Assembly: GCA_963931925.1 (NCBI GenBank)
Contig: OZ007571.1
Location: 38,480,430-38,544,429 of the forward strand
DNA length: 64,000 bases
Direction: 5' to 3'
From: Onchidella celtica
Taxonomy: Eukaryota > Mollusca > Gastropoda > Systellommatophora > Onchidiidae
The position numbers and the translations under genes were made by a program. Positions 35,042 to 47,000 of the stretch are shown here, one piece after another. The notes under the pieces are model-generated. The model had not been told where the DNA came from. It worked only from the letters and a program-made list of their open reading frames with translations, and did not search any database. Positions within the stretch are counted from its first letter, which is position 1. Each line of letters starts with the position of its first letter.

Positions 35042-38000
35042 TCACTTTGACTGACAGCTTCTCTCGTGGCTTATTCTACCAATGTTTGACCCGAGAGTGC
35101 GATGGCAGTGATTGCAGGTCAGTCTTTTGGGTTCACTTTGGCGAGTGTTTTCATTCCGCCTCTGTCGTTTTGTCAGGTATGTTTCTTTTGCCTTGAAGTC
35201 TATTGCGAGCGTGCCACTGCGCAATTTTTGTCTCCATCTGCTTCGATCACTTGCAAGGTTCTCCCATTCATTGGGGTCGATGTTGAATGCTTTCATCGTG
35301 ACCTTGCAAGTGTCTTTGAATCGCAGATGTGGCCTACCTCTGGGTCGGTTGCCAGTAGCAAGTTCCCCGTAGAGAATTTGTCTGGGGATGCGATCATTTT
35401 CCATACGGTGGAGATGTCCAAGCCACCGCAGTCTTTTTTTGCCTAGGAGAGCCTGAGTTGATGGAATGTTGGCTCGGCTCAGAACTTCGATATTTGAGAT
35501 CCTGTCTTGCCACTTGATCTTGAGAATTTTGCGTAGGCAGCGCAGGTGGAAGGAGTTGAGGGATCTTTCATGTTTGGAGTAGGTGGTCCATGTCTCTGAG
35601 CCATACAGCAGGGTGCTTAGGACGCAAGTTTGGTACACGAGTACCTTTGTTTTGATGGTCAGCTTGCTATTGTTCCACACCCTTTTTGAGAGTTTGCCAA
35701 AAGCTGTGGCCGCCTTTCCTATTCTGGCATTTATTTCAGTTGTTATGTCTGTGCTACCACTGATGGTTGAGCCTAGGTAGCAGAATTTTCCCACTTGCTC
35801 CAGAGGAGAGCCATTCAGCATGATTGGGTTGGAGTTTCTCAAGCCTTGTGTCAAAACTACAGTTTTTGAGACACTGATCTTTAGCATGAATTTGTCACAG
35901 GCTTTGGCAAGGCTATTGATGAGAGCCTGGAGCGTGGTTTCATCGTGGGCCACGATTGCAGCATCATCTGCGAAGAGGAGCTCTTGTAACATAATATGCT
36001 CTGTACGAGATTTTGCTTTTAGTCTGGCAACATTAAAAATGGAGCCGTCCACTCTGGTGTTAATAAGTACTCCACCTGAACATTGACCAAAGGCATTCTT
36101 GAGTAGGGCTGCAAAATATATACCAAATAAGGTAGGAGCAAGAACACATCCCTGCTTCACACCGCTGTTTACAGCAAATGAATTGGATGTGCAGCCCTCA
36201 AAGTTGACACATGCCCTCATGTCAGTGTGGAAGGATGCAATAAGTTTTAGCAATGTTGGTGGACAGCCTATGGATTTAAGGACTGCATACAGGCCAGATC
36301 GGCTTACGGTGTCGAAAGCCTTTGTTAGGTCCACAACGCATGTTATAAGCGGCCTGTTTTGTTCTTTACATTTTTCTTGGATTTGCCGAAGTGCAAATAT
36401 CATGTCAATAGTTGATCGTTTGCTTCGAAAGCCACATTGTGTTTCTGGTAAGACTTTTTCCGCCAGTTGTTGAAGGCGGCAGAGGATGACGCGAGCAAAA
36501 GCCTTTCCAGTAATGCTGAGGAGGGATATGCCTCGATAGTTGTTGCAGTCGCCTTTGTCTCCTTTGTTCTTGTAAAGTGTGACAATTTTGGCGTCTCTCA
36601 TATCATGTGGTATCACGCCTTCTTTCCAACACTGCAGTAACAGATTATACAGGTGTGGTAATAGTGGGCCTTTTAGGTCTTTTAATACCTCTGCAGGAAT
36701 GTTGTCACTTCCTGTGGCTTTTCCAGCAGACAGGTGGTCGATTGCATTGGAAAGCTCGACTAAGGAAGGTTCAGCGTCAAGTTCGGCCATTATTGGCAGT
36801 TTTTGGAGGTGTTCCTCAAAATCTGGTGGAATATTTTTCTCAGTTGAATACAACAGAGAGTAATGCTCTACCCACCTATTCAGTTGTTCATTTTTATCTG
36901 TGATGGGTTCACCATTTACAGACTTAAGTGGGGCGCTTTTGGTGATGATTGGCCCAAGGGGTACTTTCATCTGACTAAAGGCGGTTTTCATATCTCCCTT
37001 TTCATTTGCCTCTTGTATGCTGTTACACAAGTCTGTCCAGTATTTGTTGGCGCAACGTCTTACCTCCAGCTGAAGTTTAGCTTTTGCATTTTTCAAACAA
37101 GTTTTTGTACTCTGATTGCAATTTTTGTTATACTCATTGAAAGCAGATTTCTTTTGCTCAATGAGAGGTAGGAGAATTTCGCTGTTCTGGGCTACCCAGT
37201 CGTTGTTTGAAACTTTATGCTGTCCAAAAGACTTGATGGCACAGTCATGAATTTTTGAACTGAGAGTGTTCCATGTTTCATCTACCGAGTCACATTGGGT
37301 GACATTATCCATGCTTTCAGCAAATAACTTTTCAAATGACTTTCTATTTGATTCATCTCTGATTGCTGTTACATTGATCTTAGGGATTGAAGGGGCTTTT
37401 GATCTGTATATTTTCTTGGCCGAAATTTTGATTTTGCTGACTACCAGTGCATGGTCGGTGTCACAGTCAGCACTGTGGAGGGAACGAGTTATTTTTATAC
37501 AGCCCAAACTCTTCCTCCTTGAGAGAATAAGATCTAATTGATGCCAATGGCCAGACCTGGGATGGCGCCATGATGTTCTTTGGCATCTCTTAAGGTCAAA
37601 GTACGTGTTTGTAACACATAATGAGTTTACGGAGCATAGCTCCAGAAGGCGCTGCCCGTTTTCGTTGATGTTGCCAATGCCGAAGTGCCCAATGCACTTT
37701 GGCCATGCGGAGTGATCTGCTCCCACTCGAGCGTTAAAGTCACCCAGAATTAGCAGGCCTTCGGTGAGAGGGATGTTGTGGAGAGTCCTCTGCAATGCCT
37801 CGTAGAAAATGTCTTTGGTTTCGTCAGAGGAGGTAAGTGTTGGGGCATAGACACAGATAATGTTGGTAAAACCAGACCGGGTGTTCAGTCTGAGTGTCAT
37901 GATGCGTTCTGACACTCCAATTGGAGTTGCGATCGAATTGATAAGGGAGTTTTTTACGGCGAAGCCCACGCCGTGGATTCTCGGCTGTTCGCTGCTAAGG

Positions 38001-38173
38001 CCCTGCCAGAAGAAGGTGTAGTTTTCTTCTTTGACTGACCCGGAGTCGGGAAGTCGAGTTTCTTGAAGGGCAGCGATGTCGATGTTTAGTAGCTGAAGTT
38101 CTCGATCAATAATTTGGGATTTCCTGATGGAGTCAATATTAGTGAGATCTTGCTGTTGCAAGCCTGGGCGCAT
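35042..38173 (-). CDS. LINE polyprotein: AP-like endonuclease, reverse transcriptase, C-terminal zinc motif
   Basis: 1043 aa from Met 38173, but the conserved endonuclease start LGTWNVRTM ends at this Met. The frame is open up to a TAG at 38260-38258, so the real protein begins upstream, perhaps at a non-ATG codon. The endonuclease shows LQETRLPD, GDFNARVG and DCDTDHALV. RT shows NYRGISLL, VDLTKAFDTVSR, GVKQGCVLAPTLF and catalytic FADD. The tail has RLRWLGHLHRM, RGRPHLRFKD and a CNHC...HERSC zinc-like motif at the extreme C-terminus. No stop or frameshift inside. The clade is best left as RTE-like or related. Confidence 0.87.
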   Translation of the reverse strand: MRPGLQQQDLTNIDSIRKSQIIDRELQLLNIDIAALQETRLPDSGSVKEENYTFFWQGLSSEQPRIHGVGFAVKNSLINSIATPIGVSERIMTLRLNTRSGFTNIICVYAPTLTSSDETKDIFYEALQRTLHNIPLTEGLLILGDFNARVGADHSAWPKCIGHFGIGNINENGQRLLELCSVNSLCVTNTYFDLKRCQRTSWRHPRSGHWHQLDLILSRRKSLGCIKITRSLHSADCDTDHALVVSKIKISAKKIYRSKAPSIPKINVTAIRDESNRKSFEKLFAESMDNVTQCDSVDETWNTLSSKIHDCAIKSFGQHKVSNNDWVAQNSEILLPLIEQKKSAFNEYNKNCNQSTKTCLKNAKAKLQLEVRRCANKYWTDLCNSIQEANEKGDMKTAFSQMKVPLGPIITKSAPLKSVNGEPITDKNEQLNRWVEHYSLLYSTEKNIPPDFEEHLQKLPIMAELDAEPSLVELSNAIDHLSAGKATGSDNIPAEVLKDLKGPLLPHLYNLLLQCWKEGVIPHDMRDAKIVTLYKNKGDKGDCNNYRGISLLSITGKAFARVILCRLQQLAEKVLPETQCGFRSKRSTIDMIFALRQIQEKCKEQNRPLITCVVDLTKAFDTVSRSGLYAVLKSIGCPPTLLKLIASFHTDMRACVNFEGCTSNSFAVNSGVKQGCVLAPTLFGIYFAALLKNAFGQCSGGVLINTRVDGSIFNVARLKAKSRTEHIMLQELLFADDAAIVAHDETTLQALINSLAKACDKFMLKISVSKTVVLTQGLRNSNPIMLNGSPLEQVGKFCYLGSTISGSTDITTEINARIGKAATAFGKLSKRVWNNSKLTIKTKVLVYQTCVLSTLLYGSETWTTYSKHERSLNSFHLRCLRKILKIKWQDRISNIEVLSRANIPSTQALLGKKRLRWLGHLHRMENDRIPRQILYGELATGNRPRGRPHLRFKDTCKVTMKAFNIDPNEWENLASDRSRWRQKLRSGTLAIDFKAKETYLTKRQRRNENTRQSEPKRLTCNHCHRTLGSNIGRISHERSCQSK

Positions 38174-38880
38174 TGTTCTGACGTTCCAGGTACCAAGTTT
38201 TAGTATTTTTCTGTTTTTGCCAGGTGCACACTTTACGTCAGCTTTTTGACTTTTGGTCTAGCTCCAACCACCTTATGAAGCAGGCTGACGTGGCGGAACA
38301 ACACCCAACTGCCTGGGGGCTGCCCAGGTTACGGCGGGCGGTAGTTGATCAATGCAGCTGAAAAGCCGCTCCCACCGACAGAGGGGACCCCTGGCGCTCA
38401 TCCGTACGCCAAATGGATTGAGCTTATCACCGGTAACTGCCACCTCCCGTGTTGTGCCCATCCGTAACGGATGGCTGGAGTGTCCTCTCCAAATCGGAAA
38501 TGGGTGGGCTTATAGAGGAGAGACAGACGCTTGCCAAGCCCGAGCAAACGCCTCCTCGTTTTGCTGCCTTGCCTGGGCTATTTTTAAGAGATGGTGCTTT
38601 GCCCAGAGGCACCACCCCTCTCTCTGCCATTCTAGTTAAACCCAAGGGAGAGACCAGGTCAATACATTTGGAACTAGTCCGGCTGCAGGAGATGCTGGAA
38701 GCCAGTTTGATGCAGTTCTCCCTGACAACCACCTTCGGGTCTCCACTCCTGATTTTCTGTCTGGGTTTACTCCCATAGCCTTTGCTATCATAGCAACACA
38801 CAAGGCAGTGTGGTATTTGTATTCAGGGTTACCTTCCCCTAGTCTTCCTCTCTCCCACAAGACAGTGGGGGTGACAGTAG
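35042..38880 (-). mobile_element. Nearly full-length endonuclease-type LINE
   Basis: A minus-strand non-LTR retrotransposon with a long 5' leader (about 38260-38880) and one intact ORF. The leader has the look of the GC-rich 5' ends of RTE-like elements. The 3' boundary lies just below 35042 and has no obvious poly-A. Ends are approximate. The intact ORF suggests a young copy. Confidence 0.8.
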
Positions 38881-38889
38881 CAGGCTGTA

Positions 38890-39807
38890 TTGTGTACTGT
38901 CATACAATAGCAGAAAACTCTGGCCTGGCCCGTCATCCAACATAAAGACCACTAAAAACCAGTTTCCTACCTCATCGGTGAATTGGATGTGACTCACCTA
39001 AAAATGAGAATTCTCCCATTGATGTTACTATGGTTGAAGTAATGGGGCATTGGTGAAACAGTGATGACATGAAAGAATATCATTAATGACCTGAATTACA
39101 CATCTATTGATACGATAGTGATCAGTTTGTAGGTGTCTTTGGAGACTAAATGCATCTACATCACCCCTCACCCATTCAACAATGGTTTTGTTCGAATTAA
39201 GATTAAACAATTGGCACCATGTGTGTATGTCTATTTGTATATGCTTCTGTTTGTTTTTACAAACTCGATTATTTCCAACTGTAAAAAAAAGAAAAAAAAA
39301 AACCCACTGTGGAAGTTGTTCTCAATTGTAATGTGAAGGACACCGGACCTTTTCAGCGGCGGCTATCTTGGAGTTCGTCATTTATTGAAAAACGCTCAAA
39401 TTCTCACAGGTGGTATCGATCGGATCTAGAACCGGAATTTACTTTTCATTCAAAACCGGCAGGAAACTTTCAATATACACCCAGTTACGAAACAGGGTAT
39501 TCTTAGGCCACGCTAAGACTGATAGTTTGTTGAATGTTGTCTGCAGATCGCACTGGATAGCACAGAGGGGTGTGTTATTTGACTTCTCAAGCCCAAACAT
39601 ATTGTTTCCACAGCACATTCCGATATAATTCAAAATAAATGAACCTGGCTTGAACTGCAGTAATGAAACAACTAACTCTTGCTAGCAATATTGTATACAT
39701 ATCTCAGCATCAGCAACAGACGTAACGTACTACATGTATTACTAACATTTCTCAATATGTGAAGCAGTTCAGAGCGGATCCCAGACGTGTTACTGTAACT
39801 GCTATTA
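38890..39807. other. Non-coding spacer
   Basis: An A-rich run near 39283-39302 and no conserved coding sequence. It separates the LINE leader from the piggyBac-like MITE. Confidence 0.4.
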
Positions 39808-39811
39808 TTAA

Positions 39812-40588
39812 CCCTCACCCTGCGCGGGGCTGCAATAGTCGGTATTGACTTGCAAGCGCTCACGCCGCACGGGCGGCAAAAGTCGCCCAGGTCAAGCTGA
39901 CCGAGGCACGCGCAAGCCCTATTTTCAGGCTTCGGGTCACTGACCTTTTTGAGACGTAGCCTAACCACCGTGTTATTGTTCACTGTATCTCTTCTAAATC
40001 AAAGACATTGTGACATGGACATGTTAACCAGTGAACCACTGGTCGGAATCACAAAGACTAAGCTTTCAAAGGCTCTCCCCACACTTTCAAAAGATGTAAC
40101 ATCGACATGCGAACTGTTGCTCAACAAATTTGCAATATTATCTCATTTTCTCACAAGCTGACCACCATCTGGAGTTGTCTGTATCTAAGAACCAATCAGA
40201 AACAAGCTCTGAAATAATCTTTGCCCCAAATGCCCACATTGGTTTATTAGTATGTGTCAATCAGGATGAAACCATTTGTGTAGGGCTTCGGAGGGCGTGG
40301 CTAGTTATCATGCTTCGTTCTCACGAAAACTACAGCTGTCAGTTTGGAATCATAAGTCAGATCATTGGTTAGAGACTGACAGACTAAGGTTTTGCTGGTT
40401 AATTCATTATCAAGCGTGATAAGGCATAGCAGCGAATGTTTTCATACCGATCAATAAAAACCGAACCACGCGGACAGCGTTTGTGGTCATCGCATAGCGG
40501 CACGGGTCAGTGACCCCAGATAAGATCCTCCGTGAGTAAGGTCACTGACGGGGCAGCGGGCTTTTTCGGGTAACGCGCAGGGTGAGTG
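39812..40588. mobile_element. 777-bp piggyBac-like MITE
   Basis: TTAA on both sides (39808-39811 and 40589-40592). The left end CCCTCACCCTGCGCG and the right end (other strand) CACTCACCCTGCGCG match at 14 of 15 positions. Subterminal GTCACTGACC motifs occur near both ends. No transposase ORF, so it is non-autonomous. Confidence 0.82.
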
Positions 40589-40592
40589 TTAA

Positions 40593-42357
40593 TAATCTGA
40601 TCTTCAAATTGTACCATTATGTTTTTCAAAAACTTCGATGAGTACTTGTCTATGATAATAGACAGTAAAGTTCAACCTTGGCCACCCAGTATATTTTATA
40701 AGATTTTTTAAAATATTGGACTCGCAATGTTTAGCGATATAAGGGGTATAGTTTTGATTTTGTCCAATAGATTTCTTGTAATAAACACAAATCAGTACGA
40801 ATAACGTTCATGTGGTAGGAAATTGAATTCTTTTTAATTTGATATATATTAAGCATGGGTATCTCTTTAATATTTGGCTTGGTACAACTTTATTACTGTC
40901 CTTTTGGCTGAAAAGAGCGCAAATCTGTAACGTCACGTAGGAGGTGTTTTTGACAAATTTCTTAGCGTTGCCAGCCTTTATCTCATTATATCCGGCATTT
41001 TCAGTAGCCCAGAGTGGTTCCCCTAACATTTATAGCAAAAATCAGGAGTATATATTTTTGTGCAAGGTTCCCGGCCATTTGACGGCTTGGCCACCCTACT
41101 ACAATTACATGATTGCATACAATTATTTCGCTACGTGATGTAGTCTACATTACATTTGTATTTTGATTTAATGGCTGACGAAGCGGTGAAAATCGCCCTG
41201 GAACTTGATCTAGTTGGGATGAAATTTTCAGAACCGACCTTCAGACTCGCCAGTGTTGTGATTATTAACTAATACGGTATGTAAGACTGGTTAGCTTCTG
41301 GGGTTTAACTGTATTGCTGAAATGTTTGTTCGTGTGTTTGTTTTTAAAGTAAACAGACAATAGTGTATAAAGAATAGGCCAAGCCTTTAGATCTCTTTGA
41401 ACAAAACAACAACAAAAATGATTCCCCCCCCCCCCCCCCTTTCACAGCCCCAACACCCTTTGAAGGATGATTCTCATCTCCATGAAACAACAAGTGAATC
41501 CCAGATCCTAAAGACTGCATGAAAATTACTTTGTTTGAACCTCACAACATTTGCATTTTCCTTGCGAGTAGCAAAATTACATTTGTTTATGTCTTTTCAA
41601 ATTCCTCGACAACAAACCATTTGCTTCGGTTTCAGATAGTCCCCATGTTGCATGTACACAGGCATGTATTCTGTCCACACCCTCTGCAGATTTATTTGTT
41701 TACATGAGCAGAGTTCTCTCCAGTGACTGGTAAACCAATGTCGGAGTACTGAATTAGTTTTGTTGCACTTTTTGTGCACCAGCAGGAGTCATTTATGCAG
41801 CACACCTATTAAGCTAAACCAGAAATTAACAGATTTTCCAGTTTACATTTTTTATTTATTTTCATAACCAGAAAGTTGACAGTTTTTTATTTTATTTTCA
41901 TGTCTACCAGTTCAGTGTAAGCCAATAACATAACTTACTTCACATCAAACTAAAAAAGTATATAAACAAAGAAAGAGAAATATAAATACCCTTCCAGTTT
42001 AGTTATTTGGAGTCTGTTTGTGTCAGGATGATTTTCTCAAATGTGCATGATAATTTCAGCCTGTTCAGGTCACGGTTAATAATAGAAACAGCTGATTTTG
42101 CAACTGATTAAGAACACTGCAATGCTAACATAATGTATACTCCTCTCATTTGATCTGCTTAGGCTCAGTGAATGAATGCAAACACCATACATGTGAGATA
42201 ACTTTATTGCTGCCATTTCTAACAAAACTAAGACTAAGAGAAGTTCTAGTCAACTTACAAAGCAATCTCTGCTTTACTGCCTGAACTTACAAATCTTTAA
42301 CTGAATGTAACTTCCATGACTTGAATAACAACAGTGAGTTCTAACAATTTAAAACAT
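40593..42357. other. Intergenic, no gene seen
   Basis: AT-rich, with a 16-base poly-C run at 41424-41439. No recognisable coding sequence. Confidence 0.45.
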
Positions 42358-42486
42358 CATACAGTCATACCTACTTATCTTTAAAATGAGTCCATACTTA
42401 TGTCCAGTTCTAAAGTAAAATACATGTAAATGAAAGAAATGCACATTAAAATTAAGCTACCTTGTTGGCATAACCATAATAAAATA
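42358..42486 (+). repeat. Direct repeat of about 130 bp, copy 1
   Basis: Starts CATACAGTCATACCTACTTA and ends CATAATAAAATA. Almost identical to 43721-43854 apart from a 5-base insertion there and a C/T-type difference. Confidence 0.9.
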
Positions 42487-43720
42487 AAGGCTAGGTATAT
42501 TTGGGCCGAATACGGCCTAAATAGCGCAAAACCCCCGTTCTGGGTTATTTGGGCCGATAATGCGAGTTTGCAGTTGGCACTGTTCTGGCGTTTTTTTTTT
42601 TTTTTGAAACACAGAATTTGTGTCCGTGCAGTATTTCCTAAAGGTAGCTGTCAGAATCTAATGTAGTCAAAGGGAAATAACCTAATTAAAGATTAAATAT
42701 GTTGGCCTAACCACATATCAAGATTAAATTGGCCTAAGATTGAATGCCACCGCATATCAAGATTAAATACGTTGGCCTCAGAGTGAAAACCACTTTTCCT
42801 GGAAAACCAAAAATATCTATTAGAGTGGCCTTAAAGAAATGTCGTCTGCTGTGTCAATTTTTTAACTTTTAACAAATTAGCATATAAAAAGTAAACATGT
42901 ATAGTAGTAACTAGTAAAGAGTTAAATAAAATCCGTTGGGGCCCCAGTTTTAATTTGAAGAGGGGATTAGGTTTTCGCTCCCTTAATGAGCGTTAGAGGG
43001 CCCTCACGTAGGAATCGTGATGCAGTGCAAACCGGGCGGACTGTACTTGTTGTTTCATTTCTAGACAGCCCGGCCGCTGTGAAAGGATCAGTGAAGTCCC
43101 ACTAGAGAGGATTGTTGTTATAACGTACAGTATGTCTGGATGAAGATCTAGTCATGTATCCATAGCTGATTTGAGATCCACAATGCTTTTGTCCCTGTTC
43201 CCTGGCCTAGCGCCAGGGCAATCGTGAGTAATTTGTCTATTGATGACATCGACAATAAGGAGGTGAAGGACATGACTTTTATCCGATAGGAGAATGATGG
43301 ATCTACCGGAGAATGCAAGATGCAAAATATATATATCTAGACTCTAGCTGTGATTCCTAGAACAGCAACTAATATTAATGTGTGAATTATATAACTGTGA
43401 TTGAATTGTTTGGGTGAGGCTGGGAGTTACCAGTTCATCCTTGAATTACATTTAACTGTGCCGACGTCACTTCGACGGGCGAGACCTAGACCTATAAATT
43501 TGAATCTAAATATCTGAGATGACCTTATGTCTCCAGAGACTATAGCAGTGTATTGATTGCCATACAGGAAGCAGACCAGATCAGATCTTAGATCTATAAT
43601 TATTATTTAGATAATTAGCGAGAACAGAAGTTAAATGGTGTTATGGGAAACCTAGAGCTAGACTTGTAATGACGTATTTTTTGATTATGAAATTGATGCT
43701 ACTGATATTTATCATTACTA
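42487..43720. other. Unassigned segment between the two copies of the direct repeat
   Basis: It begins with the hairpin motif at 42495-42518. It also contains a GC-richer patch (42935-43090, GGGGCCCCAG, GAGGGCCCTCACG). No gene seen. It is either the spacer of a partial tandem duplication or an inserted unit. Confidence 0.45.
42495..42518 (+). repeat. 24-bp inverted repeat with internal hairpin, left copy
   Basis: GTATATTTGGGCCGAATACG followed by GCCT; matches the reverse complement of 48957-48980 with one mismatch. Each copy also folds on itself (GGCCG, loop AATA, CGGCC). Confidence 0.75.
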
Positions 43721-43854
43721 CATACAGTCATACCTACTTATCTTTAAAATGAGTCCATACTTATGTCCAGTTCTAAAGTAGGCTAAAATACGTGTAAATG
43801 AAAGAAATGCACATTAAAATTAAGCTACCTTGTTGGCATAACCATAATAAAATA
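43721..43854 (+). repeat. Direct repeat of about 130 bp, copy 2
   Basis: Second copy of 42358-42486. It ends exactly where the next LINE begins. Confidence 0.9.
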
Positions 43855-44061
43855 CCCTGGGTCCTCGTCCCGGGAGGTGGAAACAGGACAAAGTAGGGGA
43901 TTGCTGGGTTCGGGCGAAGTACGGTGTGACCTTGTGTCACTTAGGCGCTACGCTAGCCGTGAAGGCCATCCCGGGTCACCCCGAAACGTCGCTGGCTACA
44001 GGGCTCTGGTGAAATCCTGGCAGCAGGGGATGGATGAGGACGGAAGGCGACCGAAGGATCT

Positions 44062-47000
44062 TTGGGCACGGCTTTTGTCTCTCGTGGTTGCGGGCAGAGG
44101 ATTCCGTTTTTGAAACAATGGCCGGGACCAATGCACAGTATGTGCACTGCGCTTTCAGAAAGCAGTGGCAGACCACTGGAAGAATTTCTTGCCAAAAACT
44201 ACAATGAAATGTCACACAAAAGGAAAGAAAGTTATAGTTCTGTGTCCTCTGAGTCCCCCAGGGAGGGTCGGGACTCAAAAACGACTGGGGAGGGAGAATC
44301 CACAACTGCAGAAGGCACCCGTGATGACGATACTGGCGTATCTGACGGTGAGTGCAAGAAACAGAGGTGTAGATACTCCTATTCAAAGAAAAGAAAAAGC
44401 AAAAGTGTCATCAACATCGGCACCTGGAATGTTAGGACCATGAAACAAATGGGAAAACTTACACTCCTGTTAGAGGAGCTGAAGGAACTCAGCATGAACA
44501 TCACTGGACTGAGTGAAGTACGATGGGACAAACAGGGCCTATTCAGGACAGAAGATCACACCATCGTATACAGCGGAAACAAACGCGGCATGAATGGTGT
44601 TGCAATTATACTGGACAGACGCTTACGAGACAACATTAGCAGCCATGACGCTATAAGTGATAGAATTGTCACTGTGAAACTTGACACCCAACCCGTGCCC
44701 CTGAACATCATACAAGTATACGCCCCCACATCTGCGAGCACAGAAGAAGAAATAGAGCTGTTCTATAATGACCTACAATCAGTAACAGACAAAATCCCAA
44801 GCAGAGAAATATGCATAGTCATGGGAGATTTCAATGCCAAAGTGGGAGAGGGTGAGGATCTGGAATGTGGGATAGGACCCTATGGATTAGGAGAACGAAA
44901 CGACCGAGGAGACATGTTAGCATCTTTCTGCCATGCAAATGAAATGAGCATCACGAACACTCTCTTTAAACACCCGATGCGAAGAAGATACACATGGATA
45001 AACCCTGGAGGCAATCTCCGAAACCAGATTGATTACATCCTGATTGACAAAAACTGGAAAACAACTGTGCTCAACTCAAAGACAAGGCCAGGGGCAGACT
45101 GTGACACTGGCCACATTTTAGTGACAGCAAAGCTGAGATTGAAAGCCTATAGGAAGAGCAAGCCAAAACCTACCACCAGATTTGACACGGACAAACTGAA
45201 AGACCCTGAAATCAGCAATGCTTTTCAGATCGAAACAGAAAACCGTTTCTCAGCATTACTCAAGGAGTGGTCAGCTGAAGAAAGACACCCAGATACACTG
45301 TGGAAAGACATGAAAAGAATTTGGAGTGAAACAGCTGAATCGAAACTCGGGAAAAGAACGAGGAAAACTCCCAAACCATACATCAGTGAAGAAGTGATAG
45401 CTTGCAAAAAGAAAGAGCAAAGCCAGAAAACTTAGTAAACAAGATGAATATCATGCACTGAAGAAGGAAATCCAAACAAAGATCAGAAGAGACAAGAATG
45501 CATGGTTAGAAAGAGAGTGTGCAAACATAACAGAATGTAATACACAAAGAAAGTCAAAAGAAATGTTTGAACAAATAAGAAAAGTAAAAAAGAGGGATTT
45601 CCAACCACAGAACTTGAGTCTGAACAACAAAGAAGGCACAACACTGACAAACACAAAAGATGTGCTCTCAAGATGGCACGAATACGGCAAGATGCTGTTT
45701 GCGGACAACATCAGACCAGACCCGAGGGACCTCCAACAACCAGACTCACAACAGACAGATAAAGAACCAGAACCTCTCTTGGAGGAAGTACAGGCTGCAA
45801 TAAAACAAATAAAGAATGGAAAATCCCCTGGATTAGACAACATACCAGGTGAACTCCTGAAACATACCAGCGAATCAGGAATAAAAGCACTCCACCAAAT
45901 GATCTGCAAAATTTGGCAGACAAATGAATGGCCAACAGACTGGAAGCTACAAGAATTCGTCATGCTATACAAAAGCGGCAATGTCAAAGACTGTGGACAT
46001 TATAGAACCATCGCCCTCATCAGTCACACCAGCAAAATCCTGCTCATCATCATACTCAACAGAATGAAATCTAAGGTAGAAGAGGAACTATCAGAATGTC
46101 AAGCTGGTTACAGGACCAACAGAGGAACCGCTGACATGCTCTTCATACTACAAATAATGATTGAACAGATAAGAAGCAATGGAAACGAAGCCTTCATCAC
46201 GTTCATAGACTACAGTGTCACAAATCCCAGACTGGGAGATGCGATGGTTATAACAGGACAACAATCACGAACGAACAAGTATAACACTTAACAGAACAAC
46301 CTATCAGACTCACACATTTATTAAACATAAATATAAAGATAAGGATTACAGTGCAATTACATACATACATACATTATATTCTTCAAGTTAACTGCCGTCC
46401 ACGGCCTTCTTCCGTAAGCACACTTCCTCGGGTCCACAACCCGGTAATTACTTCTAAAGACACCTCGGCCTCAGCCTCTCCACTCAGGGTCTTAATGACA
46501 CACTAATATTCTTTCACTCCACAGTCTCTCAATAGCGCCTCCCTATGGCAATACACCTTAGCCTCCTGTACACTTCACGTGGCCATAACACGTTAATACT
46601 TCAATTCACATGAATATCTCATTCGCACAGTAATACATTCATGTCACAGTAGTACATCTTAATAGCACATTCACGATCATATATACATCCCTGTCTGTGG
46701 CCAGACTGCCACGACTCATGTGCTGCGACTGTCCTACACCGACAGCTTCACTCCTGGCCTATGTGTGGCCTTCGGCCCTATGCTGGCCTATCCCCTGTGC
46801 TCACCGTAGGCGGCGCTCTTCGGCCCGACCTCGGCACGTACAAAAATAACATTACATTGGTATAATACCATACCATTTCTAATCACTTCACCCCTCATTA
46901 CAACTCATGAAGCGTACACACAATAGTTCACATTTCACTCACCAAACATCTTACGGTAACACCTCCACCGTATTACACCCTACTCACTCTCGCTACAAAT

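Noticed and set aside
35102..37541. Several plus-strand ORFs of 65-124 aa
   Set aside because: All are antisense shadows of the LINE ORF at 35042-38173.
43721..43854. 134-bp repeat as a target-site duplication of the LINE
   Set aside because: The second copy lies before the LINE 5' end, and no copy follows its 3' end, so it cannot be its target duplication.
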